Origin: Akkermansia sp.
GTDB taxonomy: Bacteria > Verrucomicrobiota > Verrucomicrobiia > Verrucomicrobiales > Akkermansiaceae
Direction: 5' to 3'
Assembly (NCBI GenBank): GCA_017472085.1
Contig: JAFUQZ010000059.1
Coordinates: forward strand, 1 to 38,298
DNA: 38,298 bases
This document shows, one piece after another, positions 13,995 through 23,775 of this stretch. The translations under genes and the position numbers were made by a program. Each line of letters opens with the position of its first letter. Position 1 is the first letter of the stretch. Under the pieces are notes generated by a model, which made no database searches, was not told the origin of the DNA, and was given only the letters and a program-made list of their open reading frames with translations.

Positions 13995-14860
13995 TGAAGT
14001 TCCGCGCGCTATGCCTGTTGCCGCTGATGGCAGGTTTCTGCCTGTCAGCCGAGGAAATTCCCCCGTCGCTGCAGGCTGTCCTGGGCATTGAACCATACGC
14101 AGGTTACGCAGTTGCAGGAATACCGCTGCCGCCGACAGCAGAGCAGACTGCCGCCCTGCCCCGCCGCCTCTTTCTTGCGAGAGCTGCGGCCATGAAGCGC
14201 GTGTTGTATCTCGGCATGGCCCGCACCCGCGACAACCGCTGGCGAGAGACGGAGCGCAACCTTGCCACCATGGCACGGGAGGCCGAATCTCTTGCTGATT
14301 CCCCGCCGGAGTTTGTAACCATACTGAAGATGCGGGCAGCCGGCAACCTGTCGCGGGCAAAATCCTACATGCTCCGCAAGGCGCAGGAACAACTGCTGCA
14401 AATGTACGCGGTGGATGAGCTCCAGATGCGGCTGCTGCTCGATGATGTGGATGCAAATGCGAAGGAAGCGGAACAACTGCTGCAACACCTCCCGCTGCAC
14501 GCGATTTTCAACATGGTGCCCCGGACACCGCCGGACAAGGTACAAATGACATCCGACCTGTTGCTCTACGCCCGCATTCTGACGGATGCCTGCGACCTGC
14601 TGAAGCGGGTGCAGGACGAGGATAGCGCACGCGCAACCATACCGGACATGGAAAAGCTGGTTTTACTACACGACACGACGATTCGGACACGGGCGCTGTT
14701 GCTGCAGGGGCTCATTCAGCCGGACACACCGGAAATGAAGGCCGCAGCCTCCGCCCTGGAACAGGCCGGCAAACAACTCCCGGAACAACGCAGCAGACTG
14801 GCAGAGAAAAACTGGTTCGGCTGCACGGCGCTCCGGGCCCTCGATTATCTGCTCAATTAA
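13994..14860 (+). CDS. Exported hypothetical protein coupled to tyrS
   Basis: I do not recognise the family. This 288-residue protein starts with a signal peptide (MKFRALCLLPLMAGFCLSAEE); the mature part is almost all predicted alpha-helix, with many Ala, Leu, Arg and Glu residues and TPR-like amphipathic stretches (for example LSRAKSYMLRKAQEQLLQMYAVDELQMRLLL, shown here only as a location near residues 118-150). It starts within the tyrS stop codon (TGATG), which indicates co-translation, although a periplasmic helical protein has no evident link to tRNA charging. The stop is followed by a candidate terminator and the trigger-factor promoter. Confidence 0.75.
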   Translation: MKFRALCLLPLMAGFCLSAEEIPPSLQAVLGIEPYAGYAVAGIPLPPTAEQTAALPRRLFLARAAAMKRVLYLGMARTRDNRWRETERNLATMAREAESLADSPPEFVTILKMRAAGNLSRAKSYMLRKAQEQLLQMYAVDELQMRLLLDDVDANAKEAEQLLQHLPLHAIFNMVPRTPPDKVQMTSDLLLYARILTDACDLLKRVQDEDSARATIPDMEKLVLLHDTTIRTRALLLQGLIQPDTPEMKAAASALEQAGKQLPEQRSRLAEKNWFGCTALRALDYLLN

Positions 14861-14890
14861 GCAGGAGGCAACGCAAGCACAAAATGCACA

Positions 14891-14935
14891 AAGCACAGAT
14901 ATTTGCGTCATTGCTGATTCTGTGCTTGCCTTTTT
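14891..14935 (+). terminator. Probable terminator of the tyrS operon
   Basis: 9-bp stem AAGCACAGA (14891-14899) / TCTGTGCTT (14919-14927) with a 19-nt loop, followed by GCCTTTTTA. The second arm overlaps the -35 of the trigger-factor promoter. Confidence 0.5.
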
Positions 14936-14954
14936 ATCACCCTTGCGGCATAAT
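14926..14954 (+). promoter_or_regulatory. Trigger factor promoter
   Basis: TTGCCT (14926-14931), 17-nt spacer, CATAAT (14949-14954). The leader to the ATG at 14995 is about 34 nt and contains a T7 run. Confidence 0.55.
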
Positions 14955-14994
14955 CACCCCGCGTTTTTTTACAGTTTTCTAACTCCACCATACC

Positions 14995-16302
14995 ATGGAT
15001 ATCAGCATCAACAAGACCAGCGATTGCCAGGCAACGCTTACCGCTACCGCCTCCGCTCAGGAAGTGTCCGCTATGAAGGACAGCATCATTGCCACCTATT
15101 CCAAGAGCGCTCGCATCCCCGGCTTCCGTCCCGGAAAGGCCCCCAAGAGCGTGATTGCCAAGCGCTATGCCTCGGCCATTGCAGAAGAAATGGACTACCG
15201 CATCAAGTCCGATGTGCAGGAGCAGGCCCTGGAGCAGAACCCGGACATGAAGGTGCTCGACTTCGGCACTCCCTCCGTCACTAACAATGAGGACGGTTCC
15301 ACCACCCTGACCTCCACCCTCACCATCGTGCCGGATTTCGAACTGCCGGAGTACATGGGCATTGAGGTATCCGTCCCCTCCACGGAAGTGAGCGATGACG
15401 AAGTGCAGGAAACCCTGCAGAAGTACGCAGAGTCCTCCGCCCGCCATGAGGTCGTGGAGCGAGCCGGCGCCAAGGGTGACATCGCCGTGATTGACTTCAA
15501 GACCACCATCGAGGGCAAGCCCACCGCCGAATACTGCGGCAAGCCCGTCGGTTTCATGGAGGGTCGCGACGGACACTGGATGGCTCTGGAAGAGGACTCT
15601 TTCGTCCCCGGCCTGCCGGAGGGTCTTATCGGCCTCTCCGCCGGCGAATCCAAGGACATCGTGGTCACCATGAAGGAAGATTTCCCCATCTCTGACCTGG
15701 CAGGCAAGGAAGTGACATTCTCCTGCACGGTGAAGGAAGTGCGCGAGAAGCAGGTGCCGGAAATCACCGAGGAACTCTTTGCCACCGCTCTGCCCGGCAA
15801 GAGTCTTGACGAAATCAAGGACATTGTCCGCGAAAACCTCAAGAGCAACAAGGAACGCGCCAACGACGAGGCCAAGGCTGACCAGATTTCCGAAAAGCTT
15901 GCTGACCAGCTCTCCTTCGCCCTCCCCTCAGACCTCGTGGAACGCGAGAATGACAACACCGTCCAGCGCAAGGTATACGCCGCCATTCAGGCCGGCAACT
16001 ACGACATCGCCAAGGATATGGATGCCCTCCGCGCTGATTCCGTGAAGGAAACGGAGCGTAATCTGCGCGTGTACTTCGCCCTGCAGGAGATTGCCGCCAA
16101 GGAGAACGTCACGGTGACCGACCAGGAGCTGCTGGAAGCCATGTCCCGCATGGCTGAGCAGGCACAGGAGAAGAACCTCAAGAACTTCATCCGCAAGATG
16201 TATCGCGAGAACCGCGTGACGGGCATCCGACTCTCCATCGTCACCTCCAAGGTGCTGGATCTTCTGGCCCGCAATGCCAAGGTAACAGTGAAGGAAGACT
16301 AA
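14995..16302 (+). CDS. tig: Trigger factor (ribosome-associated chaperone, prolyl isomerase)
   Basis: A 435-residue protein of trigger-factor length and layout. The N-terminal ribosome-binding domain (about 1-115) contains the signature loop IPGFRPGKAPKSVI (residues about 37-50). The middle FKBP-type peptidyl-prolyl isomerase domain (about 155-240) starts GDIAVIDFKTTIEG and includes FVPGLPEGLIGLSAGESKDI. The helical C-terminal substrate-cradling domain follows, with LFATALPGKSLDEIKDIVRE and a long charged helix. It docks at the ribosome exit tunnel and shields nascent chains, which is relevant for the very large exported proteins encoded nearby. In many bacteria tig precedes clpP-clpX; here it is monocistronic, followed by a terminator and an autotransporter gene. 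Confidence 0.95.
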   Translation: MDISINKTSDCQATLTATASAQEVSAMKDSIIATYSKSARIPGFRPGKAPKSVIAKRYASAIAEEMDYRIKSDVQEQALEQNPDMKVLDFGTPSVTNNEDGSTTLTSTLTIVPDFELPEYMGIEVSVPSTEVSDDEVQETLQKYAESSARHEVVERAGAKGDIAVIDFKTTIEGKPTAEYCGKPVGFMEGRDGHWMALEEDSFVPGLPEGLIGLSAGESKDIVVTMKEDFPISDLAGKEVTFSCTVKEVREKQVPEITEELFATALPGKSLDEIKDIVRENLKSNKERANDEAKADQISEKLADQLSFALPSDLVERENDNTVQRKVYAAIQAGNYDIAKDMDALRADSVKETERNLRVYFALQEIAAKENVTVTDQELLEAMSRMAEQAQEKNLKNFIRKMYRENRVTGIRLSIVTSKVLDLLARNAKVTVKED

Positions 16303-16327
16303 TCCTCACGATTTCTCCATCTTTTTT

Positions 16328-16367
16328 CGCCCCGATGAACGGCTTCATGCCGACATCGGGGCGTTTT
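16328..16367 (+). terminator. Rho-independent terminator after tig
   Basis: Perfect 10-bp stem CGCCCCGATG (16328-16337) / CATCGGGGCG (16354-16363), followed by TTTTGTTT. Confidence 0.88.
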
Positions 16368-16423
16368 GTTTGCTCTGCCGAATCAGCATCACCAATTATC
16401 TTCTCTTTTGCTCTCTTTTGAGC

Positions 16424-16451
16424 TTGACTCTATAGACTGATACGGTAGAAT
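16424..16451 (+). promoter_or_regulatory. Autotransporter gene promoter
   Basis: TTGACT (16424-16429), 16-nt spacer, TAGAAT (16446-16451). The predicted leader is about 113 nt, the longest in the window. Confidence 0.6.
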
Positions 16452-16481
16452 GGAAAGAGTAGAGATTTTGTTGTGCACGTC

Positions 16482-16548
16482 ATGCCCGGAAGATGCCTGA
16501 GCGTGCGCGACAAAGACCTCCCCGGCCACACCCGGGCATCTATCTTCC
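16482..16548 (+). promoter_or_regulatory. Leader region with two mutually exclusive stems
   Basis: In the leader, ATGCCCGG (16482-16489) can pair with CCGGGCAT (16532-16539), and GGAAGAT (16488-16494) can pair with ATCTTCC (16542-16548). The arms interleave and share two bases, so the stems compete or form a pseudoknot. It resembles a switch, but this is only a pairing observation. Confidence 0.35.
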
Positions 16549-16570
16549 GACATTTCAACAATATACATAT

Positions 16571-19500
16571 ATGAAACCACACCTCCCCGTGTCTCTGTTC
16601 CGCGCGCTTGTTGCAGCCGCGATTGCGTTCCCTGCGTTTGTGTTCGGCGGAACAGCGGATGTTCCCGGCGACTATGCATCGAAATATGTTACCACACCGA
16701 GCGATGTTGCCGGCTCGCAGGCCAAGATGGCGTTCCTCCTCAAACCGGATAATCTGAGCACGGTTACCAACCCCACGATGACGTGGAACTCCCGCCTCAG
16801 CATTATGGAAGGAATTGACGTGCTCTTCACCAGTTTTGACGACAACAACAAATGCAGCGTCAACATGTCGTCTGCCGGGCAACTGATGAACATCGGTGAT
16901 GCCACTTTCGTGAGTCTGTATAACGTCACACTGGACAGCAATAACACTCAGGTAAAGTCCGATTCAACCACAACTTCATTCGGCGGAACTATTACGACGG
17001 GAATCGTGACTCACGATGAAGAAGGGTATCTGGAAGGGTATGAAACTCCGGATGGAGAGGTATCATTCGTGAGCAACCGAAATGTATCCATCACTCGCAG
17101 CACTCTGACTGTTAATGCAGAAAACTCAACAAGGCCAGTCATTGCATACGGTTATGGCGGCGTCATCATGTCGCCCACCACTACTATTTCAGCCAATAAG
17201 GATGTGACCATCGAGTCCAACTCTCTGACCGTTAGCTCCACCTCTCGCCCCACTAGCGAAGCCTATGGCTTCGGTGGCGTCTTCTATGGCTCCAACATTT
17301 CCATTAACAACAACGAGGATGTCTATATCCAAGGCAACCGCTTGGACGTTTCAACCTCCGGTACAACAAACAGAGTCGGTGGCGCTGTCATCTTCTCCCA
17401 CAACTCGGTCAGTATTGAAGGCAACCAATCTGTGAATATTCGCAATAATGCCATTCACTCGAAAAATAGAAATTTAGAACTTTTCTATCTGGAAAGCATC
17501 AACATTGTATCCGATAACCAGGGGCAGCTGAAACTTGCCGCAGGGGCTAACGCGACCATCTCCATCTACGATCCGATTTCCGTTGACTGCGATGTTTCCA
17601 TCAATGCCAACTACACCAATGCGGCAGGCAATTCGGAAAAAGCCGTTGGCGATGTGATGTTCTCCGCACAGCATTCCCTGGCTGACCTGACGGCATACCG
17701 CAAGGGGATTCTGGGTGAGGGAAATGAACAGCCCAACGCAGAGGAAATTGCCCTGTCTCGCACTTCTCTGGCGTATGGAACCACGACAATCCACGCAGGG
17801 CGCATGATGCTGTGCGATGGCGCCGTCTATGATAGCGGCGGATTGATTGCTCGTACCGGTTCGACTCTGTACATGCGCGCAGCTTCTCTGTATGGCTCAG
17901 TTGATCCCCAAGCGCTCGTCACATTAGGGGACGGCAGGGTTGTGTTCCAATCAGGTGCAAACCTGTATCTGAAAAAGACCTCCAGCATCATTGACGCCGT
18001 CGAAACGAACTTCGCAGGGAATAACAAGATTACGTTTGACATCACGTCTACCAACCTGACAGCTCCCAGCTTATTCGTCTCTGGAGACCTTACATTCAAC
18101 GCAGGAACCAACCTCTACATCACCTCTGACAACCAGCTGACAGAGGGGATATACACCCTGCTGACCACTACCGATGAGTTCGAATTAACCGGTTGGAATT
18201 CTGCCAACATTACCGTTTCCAGCAATAAAGACACGGGCTTTGAGGCTACATACGCCAATCTCCGCTGGGAAACAGATGCCAACGGTATCCGCACGCTATA
18301 CTACTACACAACCATGCCTCCTCTGCTGGACGCAACCTGGTCCAATGAGGACGGTGACTTCGTGTGGAGCTCCGCCGCCATCAACTGGGAGCAGATGGGG
18401 CAGGCCTATGCCTTCTCCAACGGCGCAACGGCCACCTTCACGGATGTCGGCGCCGGCACGATTAAACTGAAAGGCACTCTTCGCCCCTCGGAGGTTCTTG
18501 TTGACAACACTCTCGGCAATGACTATGAATGGGTGGCTCACACCGATGGCGGCAAGCTTGCTGGTGATATGACCCTCACCAAACGAGGCAATGGCACGCT
18601 CACGATTTCTCTGGCAAATGAATATACCGGCGGAACAATCGTAGAAGACGGAACGCTGGTTGCCGGGCATGTCAAGGCTTTCGGTTCAGGAGACATCACA
18701 GTAAAAGGCGGCAGCCTGGACATGGGGGCGCTGGCTGTGACCAACAACGTGACGGTCAACGCCGGTTCTTTCTCCGGCACGGCCTATGACGGTATTCTCA
18801 CCGTGACGGGTGATGCCACTATCGGTGATGACACCACGGCCAAGTCGGTCGTTCTCAAAGCGGCGTATATCAAGGGCGGCTCGCTCACCAACACGAATAT
18901 TACCGCGGCTGAAGCAACCATTGAAACCATCATCGCCGGAACATCTAATCTGACGGTTACTGACAATACCACGCTGCGCGGTGCTCACACCACCACTGGC
19001 ACATTTACCGTCAACAGCGGCACGCTGAGCATTGAAGGCTCCACCACTGCGGATCTGAACCTGAAAGGTGGCACGACTGTTTTTGCCGCACCTCTGGTTC
19101 TCTCCCAGGGGCAGGACGTCACCTTCGCAGGCGGTAATATGCTGGGCGATCTGGAGACCTCTGCCGGTTCAACCGTGAAGCTCGCTGCAACTTCCACCAT
19201 TTCCGGCGATGTGACCCTGAATGGCGGAACTCTTACCCCCGGAGGGAACGGCATTAACCTGAAAGTCGGCGGCAATCTTATCGTTCTCGGGCAGACAACG
19301 CTGGACGTCAACAATTATGTTGATGCAGGCTCTTATGTGTTAGTGACGGCCACCGACATCAGCGATGATATCAGCTCGCTTGCCACCATTACTGACACGC
19401 GTAATACCAACACGCTTGAAGTGAACGGCAACAGCCTCATCCTCGAGGTCGAGGAAAATCCCGCAACTCTCTACTGGAAAGGCGGAGAAAGAGGCATCTG

Positions 19501-21619
19501 GGGTACGCAGGCCGCACAGGAATGGGATACGGATACGACTGTTGACGACGCCCGTTTCTATGATCGCGATAATGTCATCTTTGACTTGGGCGGCACCGCA
19601 GAAATCGTCGGGAATGTAACCCCCAAGTCGATAATCGTGGAAGGCAACGAGGACGTTTCGTTCACCGGCGACGGCTCCATTGACGGCAAGACTTCCCTGG
19701 TGAAGCGCGGCAGCAGCACGCTGAACATGAATGCATCCAACGCCTACCTGGGTGGCACCGTCATCGAAGACGGCACCGTCAATGCCGGTGGCAAGGATTC
19801 TTTCGGCCGCGTCACCGGTGAGGACGGAAGCACTCAACTCGGCGCGATTGAGCTGCGTGGCGGCCACCTCAATATGGGTGACTATGCCGTGGAGAACGAT
19901 GTGACCGCCACCGGCGGCAAGTTCTCCGGCACGGCCTATGATGGCACGCTGACGGTGAAGGGCGACATCACCGTGGGTGACAACACAACGGCCGAGGCCA
20001 TTGCTCTGAAACAAGGTTCCATCAAAGAAGGTGCGCTGAATGATACGGCCATCACCGTCAGCGGTGATGCCGCCATCGAGTCTGCCCTCAAGGGCACGAC
20101 ATCCATCACGGTGGAAGCGGGTGAGACACTTCTCAAGGGTAAGAACTCTGCCTCCGGTGATACCACCATCAAGGGCGGCAGCCTGCGAATTGCCCATAGT
20201 GATGCTTTCGGCTCCGGCAACATTTACCTCAACAACGGGCAGTTGACTGCCGACGAAGGAATCACACTGGCCCTCAGCGGCAAGCAGGCTCTTTACTTCC
20301 GCGGCGGCCGCGTTTCGGGCAATGTCCGCACCGGCAACTCCACCTCCATTGTCCTGGACAGCAACGCTGATATCGATGGTAACCTGCGTCTCAATGGCGG
20401 TACCATTTACTACAATGGTAAGGAAGCCGCCGCCAGAAACACGCAGACCCGCAACATGTTCATCAAGTCCAACGGGTGCACACTCACCGTCTCCGGCGCG
20501 CTGTCGCTTACCGCAGACACGATGCTTCTGCTCGAAGCCGGTCAATATGCTGACGGCGACATCCTCCTGGAAGCCGGAAGCCTGACGGGAGACTTCGGCC
20601 AGCTCGTTCTTAACTACGATGATGGCAACCCCAACACGGAATACGCCCTTGCCCTGAAGGAAACCGATGGCAAGGTACAGGTGATGCTTGACCTGGACAA
20701 GGTATATGAACATACTGACGGCAAGTGGGAAATCTCTAACGGCGACCTCCGCGACCTGCTCGTGCAGAGCAACTGGGGCATGTTCGCCTCCTCCCATGCG
20801 TTTACGGATGCCATGCAGGGCCAGCGCTCTGCCACCGGCGTAGTGGGCAGCAACGGGGTCATGGCCTGGGCTTCCGCTCTGTACAATCACATGTCCGTGA
20901 ATGATGACGGCCACAAGAGCGGCGCAGATTCCGATACTATGGGCGCCGCCGTGGGTGTTGAAACCATGCTTGGTTCCCGCAGCTGCATCGGCCTGGCCGT
21001 GGGTATCACCTCTACGGATATCAGCGCCGGCAACATTGCTGACGAAATGGAGCAGGACGGCACCTACATCGGCCTCTACGGCGCCACGGTGCTCACCAGC
21101 AACGAAATCAGCGGCCTGACGCTCAGCTGGTCCGCTGCCTACGGCGCAGTCGATTCCTCACCCTCCGGGGCCGCCTCCAGCATCGAATGGCAGCAGGACA
21201 GCTTCCAGCTCAACGCCCGCCTCGACTGGAGTCGCAGCATCAGCGACCGCACCACGGTCAACGTGTTCGCCGGTCTGGAGTACTTCATGACCACGGCAGA
21301 TGAAGTGGCCGGAGTGGACAGCGGCGAAATCAGCAACCTGCGCGCCGAACTGGGTGCCGGCATTACACGCCGCTACTCTTCCTCTGTGCTGTATGCTGAA
21401 GCCCGACTCCTGGGCGATGTCATGCGCGATGATCCCACGCCCACCATCAACGGATGGAGCGAGGAAGGTGCCAATCCCGGCACGGTGGGTGCAGGCTTCC
21501 GCGTGGGTGCTGCATACGACATCAACCAGTACTGGAGCATCGGAGCCAACGGCAGCGTAGAAATCATGGGCGATGCTGTGAGCGCCGGTGCCAACGTGGG
21601 CGCATCCCTCAAGTTCTGA
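16571..21619 (+). CDS. Giant autotransporter (type V secretion) with beta-helix passenger and beta-barrel
   Basis: 1682 residues. The ATG at 16571 opens a signal peptide (MKPHLPVSLFRALVAAAIAF, cleavage after about residue 26). The passenger is Asn/Thr/Gly-rich. Residues about 150-300 show spaced beta-helix units with GGV/GGA motifs (YGYGGVI, YGFGGVFYG, VGGAVIF). Residues about 660-1270 hold two copies of a long module, each starting with a passenger-type repeat (TKRGNGTLTISLANEYTGG near 667 and VKRGSSTLNMNASNAYLGG near 1042). From about 1410 a typical autotransporter beta-domain alternates aromatic strands and ends GANVGASLKF, with the C-terminal phenylalanine needed for barrel assembly. The protein should cross the inner membrane by Sec and display its passenger on the surface. 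No protease motif is seen, so adhesion is the likeliest role. Upstream in-frame codons (from 16493) lie in the leader and lack a signal peptide. Confidence 0.9.
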   Translation: MKPHLPVSLFRALVAAAIAFPAFVFGGTADVPGDYASKYVTTPSDVAGSQAKMAFLLKPDNLSTVTNPTMTWNSRLSIMEGIDVLFTSFDDNNKCSVNMSSAGQLMNIGDATFVSLYNVTLDSNNTQVKSDSTTTSFGGTITTGIVTHDEEGYLEGYETPDGEVSFVSNRNVSITRSTLTVNAENSTRPVIAYGYGGVIMSPTTTISANKDVTIESNSLTVSSTSRPTSEAYGFGGVFYGSNISINNNEDVYIQGNRLDVSTSGTTNRVGGAVIFSHNSVSIEGNQSVNIRNNAIHSKNRNLELFYLESINIVSDNQGQLKLAAGANATISIYDPISVDCDVSINANYTNAAGNSEKAVGDVMFSAQHSLADLTAYRKGILGEGNEQPNAEEIALSRTSLAYGTTTIHAGRMMLCDGAVYDSGGLIARTGSTLYMRAASLYGSVDPQALVTLGDGRVVFQSGANLYLKKTSSIIDAVETNFAGNNKITFDITSTNLTAPSLFVSGDLTFNAGTNLYITSDNQLTEGIYTLLTTTDEFELTGWNSANITVSSNKDTGFEATYANLRWETDANGIRTLYYYTTMPPLLDATWSNEDGDFVWSSAAINWEQMGQAYAFSNGATATFTDVGAGTIKLKGTLRPSEVLVDNTLGNDYEWVAHTDGGKLAGDMTLTKRGNGTLTISLANEYTGGTIVEDGTLVAGHVKAFGSGDITVKGGSLDMGALAVTNNVTVNAGSFSGTAYDGILTVTGDATIGDDTTAKSVVLKAAYIKGGSLTNTNITAAEATIETIIAGTSNLTVTDNTTLRGAHTTTGTFTVNSGTLSIEGSTTADLNLKGGTTVFAAPLVLSQGQDVTFAGGNMLGDLETSAGSTVKLAATSTISGDVTLNGGTLTPGGNGINLKVGGNLIVLGQTTLDVNNYVDAGSYVLVTATDISDDISSLATITDTRNTNTLEVNGNSLILEVEENPATLYWKGGERGIWGTQAAQEWDTDTTVDDARFYDRDNVIFDLGGTAEIVGNVTPKSIIVEGNEDVSFTGDGSIDGKTSLVKRGSSTLNMNASNAYLGGTVIEDGTVNAGGKDSFGRVTGEDGSTQLGAIELRGGHLNMGDYAVENDVTATGGKFSGTAYDGTLTVKGDITVGDNTTAEAIALKQGSIKEGALNDTAITVSGDAAIESALKGTTSITVEAGETLLKGKNSASGDTTIKGGSLRIAHSDAFGSGNIYLNNGQLTADEGITLALSGKQALYFRGGRVSGNVRTGNSTSIVLDSNADIDGNLRLNGGTIYYNGKEAAARNTQTRNMFIKSNGCTLTVSGALSLTADTMLLLEAGQYADGDILLEAGSLTGDFGQLVLNYDDGNPNTEYALALKETDGKVQVMLDLDKVYEHTDGKWEISNGDLRDLLVQSNWGMFASSHAFTDAMQGQRSATGVVGSNGVMAWASALYNHMSVNDDGHKSGADSDTMGAAVGVETMLGSRSCIGLAVGITSTDISAGNIADEMEQDGTYIGLYGATVLTSNEISGLTLSWSAAYGAVDSSPSGAASSIEWQQDSFQLNARLDWSRSISDRTTVNVFAGLEYFMTTADEVAGVDSGEISNLRAELGAGITRRYSSSVLYAEARLLGDVMRDDPTPTINGWSEEGANPGTVGAGFRVGAAYDINQYWSIGANGSVEIMGDAVSAGANVGASLKF

Positions 21620-21643
21620 TAACGCGTTCCCGCAATTCTCATC

Positions 21644-21680
21644 AGCGTGCTGTATCGATTATCGGTACAGCACGCTTTTT
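21644..21680 (+). terminator. Rho-independent terminator after the autotransporter
   Basis: Perfect 11-bp stem AGCGTGCTGTA (21644-21654) / TACAGCACGCT (21666-21676), followed by TTTT. Confidence 0.88.
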
Positions 21681-21699
21681 ATTCCCCTGCCCTACGGGC

Positions 21700-21736
21700 A
21701 AAAAATGGCCCTCTGCGCTCACGGAAACGCAGAGGG
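21700..21736 (-). terminator. Rho-independent terminator after galE
   Basis: Minus-strand stem CCCTCTGCG (21736-21728) / CGCAGAGGG (21717-21709), followed by CCATTTTTT. It faces the autotransporter terminator. Confidence 0.82.
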
Positions 21737-21771
21737 AAAGCTTTTCTCTGATTAGTTTTACCGCCGGGGCA

Positions 21772-22761
21772 TCAATAATGCCCGCCACGGGGGCCATTGT
21801 GCCACTTCCAGGCGGTTTCCACAATCTGGGTCACATCCTGGTACTTGGGAATCCAGCCGAGGATTTCCGCAGCCTTGCGGGAATCAGCAATCAAACGGGG
21901 CGGATCACCCTCGCGACGCGGGCCGTAGGAAACCGGGACCTTCATACCCGTCACCTTCTCTGCGGCATCGATAATCTGCTTCACGGAGAAACCATTGCCC
22001 GTACCCAGGTTGAACCAGTTGGTCTCGCCGCCTTTCATCAGATAGTCCAGCGCGCGCAGGTGGGCATCTGCCAAATCATCCACATGAATGTAGTCACGGA
22101 TGCAGGTACCGTCCGGGGTATCGTAATCCGTACCGAACACGGTGATACCCGGCCGCTCACCCTTGATGGCCTGCAGAATCACCGGAATCAGATGGCTCTC
22201 CGGCTCATGATCTTCGCCGATGGCTCCGTCCACAGAGGAGCCGGAGGCGTTGAAGTAACGCAGGAACACGCTCTTGAGGCCGTAGGCGCGGTCGCAGTCC
22301 TTGCACACTTTCTCCAGCATGAACTTGGAGCCGCCGTAGGGGTTGATGGGGTCCTGCTTTTCCGTCTCGGGAATCGGGATCTGCGTGGGCTCACCGTAGG
22401 TAGCACAGGTGGAGGAGAACACGAAGCGCCTGGTACCGGCCAGTATCATGGCGCGCAGCAGCACCAGCGGCTTGGCGATATTGTTCTCATAATATTTCAG
22501 CGGGTCAGTCACGGACTCACCCACCTGAATGAAGGCGGCAAAATGCACCACGGCATCAAACTTGCCGTTGATGAGCAGAGGGTACACCACGGCCGGGTCG
22601 CCCAAATCACCTTTCACCAGAGTCACTTCCTTGTCAACAATGGCCGCCTGGTGGCCGTAGACCATGCTGTCCAGCACCGTCACGTCAGCGCCGGCTTTCA
22701 CCAGCTGACGCACCGTGTGGGAACCTATATATCCGGCACCGCCGGTAACGAGAACTTTCAT
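21772..22761 (-). CDS. galE: UDP-glucose 4-epimerase
   Basis: 329 residues, normal for GalE. The NAD-binding Rossmann motif is VTGGAGYIGSHTVRQL at the N terminus. The catalytic Ser/Thr and Tyr-x3-Lys are visible as FSSTCATYGEP and NPYGGSKFMLEK, and the UDP-sugar site includes LRYFNASGSSVDGAIGE and the C-terminal YGPRREGDPPRLIAD. It interconverts UDP-glucose and UDP-galactose in the cytoplasm. It lies 33 nt downstream of the transaldolase gene on the same strand and is probably co-transcribed from the promoter at 23776-23804. The glf gene, which uses its product UDP-galactose, starts about 1.2 kb away on the other strand. Confidence 0.95.
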   Translation of the reverse strand: MKVLVTGGAGYIGSHTVRQLVKAGADVTVLDSMVYGHQAAIVDKEVTLVKGDLGDPAVVYPLLINGKFDAVVHFAAFIQVGESVTDPLKYYENNIAKPLVLLRAMILAGTRRFVFSSTCATYGEPTQIPIPETEKQDPINPYGGSKFMLEKVCKDCDRAYGLKSVFLRYFNASGSSVDGAIGEDHEPESHLIPVILQAIKGERPGITVFGTDYDTPDGTCIRDYIHVDDLADAHLRALDYLMKGGETNWFNLGTGNGFSVKQIIDAAEKVTGMKVPVSYGPRREGDPPRLIADSRKAAEILGWIPKYQDVTQIVETAWKWHNGPRGGHY

Positions 22762-22794
22762 CGTTTTCTTAATGGTATTGATTGAAAACTGAGA

Positions 22795-23751
22795 TTAAAG
22801 CATGGAAGCAAGAAGCGCCTCCAACTTGCGAATATCGGCAGAGAACTTGCGGATTCCCTCAGCCGTCTTTTCCGTAGCCATGGCGTCCTCATTGAAGAGG
22901 AATCGGAAGCTCTTCTCATCGGCCGGGATGCGCTCAATATCGCTGGCCTGTGCTGCCTGCGGCGTCAACACCGGCGACACCGACTCCTCACTGCCTGCAA
23001 GCTCTGCCAGCAGGTTCGGGGAAATCGTCAGCAGGTCGCAACCGGCCAGCGCCAGAATCTCACCCGTGTTGCGGAACGAGGCCCCCATAATCTGCACCGG
23101 ATAACCGAACTTCTTGTAGTAATTGTAAATCGTACGGACGGAGATGACGCCGGGGTCGGTCTCTGCGGTGTAGTCCTGCCCGGTGCTGCTCTTATACCAG
23201 TCGAGGATGCGCCCCACGAACGGAGAGATGAGACGCACGCCGGCCTCTGCACAAGCCACGGCCTGAACCAGACTGAACAACAGCGTCAGGTTGCAGTGTA
23301 TGCCCTCCTGCTCCAGCTGGCGGGCGGCCTGTATACCCTCCCAGGTGGAGGCTATCTTAATCAGTACGCGCTCACGCGGAATCCCGGCGGCCTCGTACAG
23401 CGCCATAATCTCGCGGGCCTTGGCCACCGTTCCCTCGGTATCGAAAGAAAGACGGGCATCCACCTCACTGGATACTCGACCCGGCACACGCTTGAGAATT
23501 TCCAGTCCGAAAGCCACAATCACGCGGTCCATCAGCTCACCCACGTGCTCAGCGGGATTGGCCACCGTAGCCTTGAAATCGGCTACTACCGCATCCAGAA
23601 TCGGACGATACTCCGGCTTGGCGGCTGCCGCCAGAATAAGGGAAGGATTCGTCGTAGCATCCTGCGGAGAAAACTCCTCCATCTGGCGGAAATCACCCGT
23701 GTCTGCCACAACGGTCGTATACTGCTTCAATTGCTCAAGCTGTGTTGCCAT
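22795..23751 (-). CDS. tal: Transaldolase
   Basis: 318 residues, TalB-type length. It transfers a dihydroxyacetone unit between sugar phosphates in the non-oxidative pentose phosphate pathway. Family motifs are [10 protein letters not shown] near residue 31, the Schiff-base lysine in [15 protein letters not shown] (about 130), [18 protein letters not shown], and [11 protein letters not shown] followed later by [11 protein letters not shown]. The size, the N-terminal start [12 protein letters not shown] and the C terminus are all as expected. First gene of a probable tal-galE unit. The ATG follows the predicted transcript start by roughly 20 nt, with no Shine-Dalgarno. Confidence 0.96.
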   Translation of the reverse strand: MATQLEQLKQYTTVVADTGDFRQMEEFSPQDATTNPSLILAAAAKPEYRPILDAVVADFKATVANPAEHVGELMDRVIVAFGLEILKRVPGRVSSEVDARLSFDTEGTVAKAREIMALYEAAGIPRERVLIKIASTWEGIQAARQLEQEGIHCNLTLLFSLVQAVACAEAGVRLISPFVGRILDWYKSSTGQDYTAETDPGVISVRTIYNYYKKFGYPVQIMGASFRNTGEILALAGCDLLTISPNLLAELAGSEESVSPVLTPQAAQASDIERIPADEKSFRFLFNEDAMATEKTAEGIRKFSADIRKLEALLASML

Positions 23752-23775
23752 AACGTACTAATTTGAGGTTGGCAC

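Noticed and set aside
19340..20914. 524-residue frame antisense to the autotransporter passenger
   Set aside because: Repetitive coding DNA leaves the opposite strand open; no signal peptide, family motif or promoter.
21454..22785. 443-residue rightward frame through the autotransporter terminator and antisense to galE
   Set aside because: It crosses two strong terminators and overlaps a certain galE gene.
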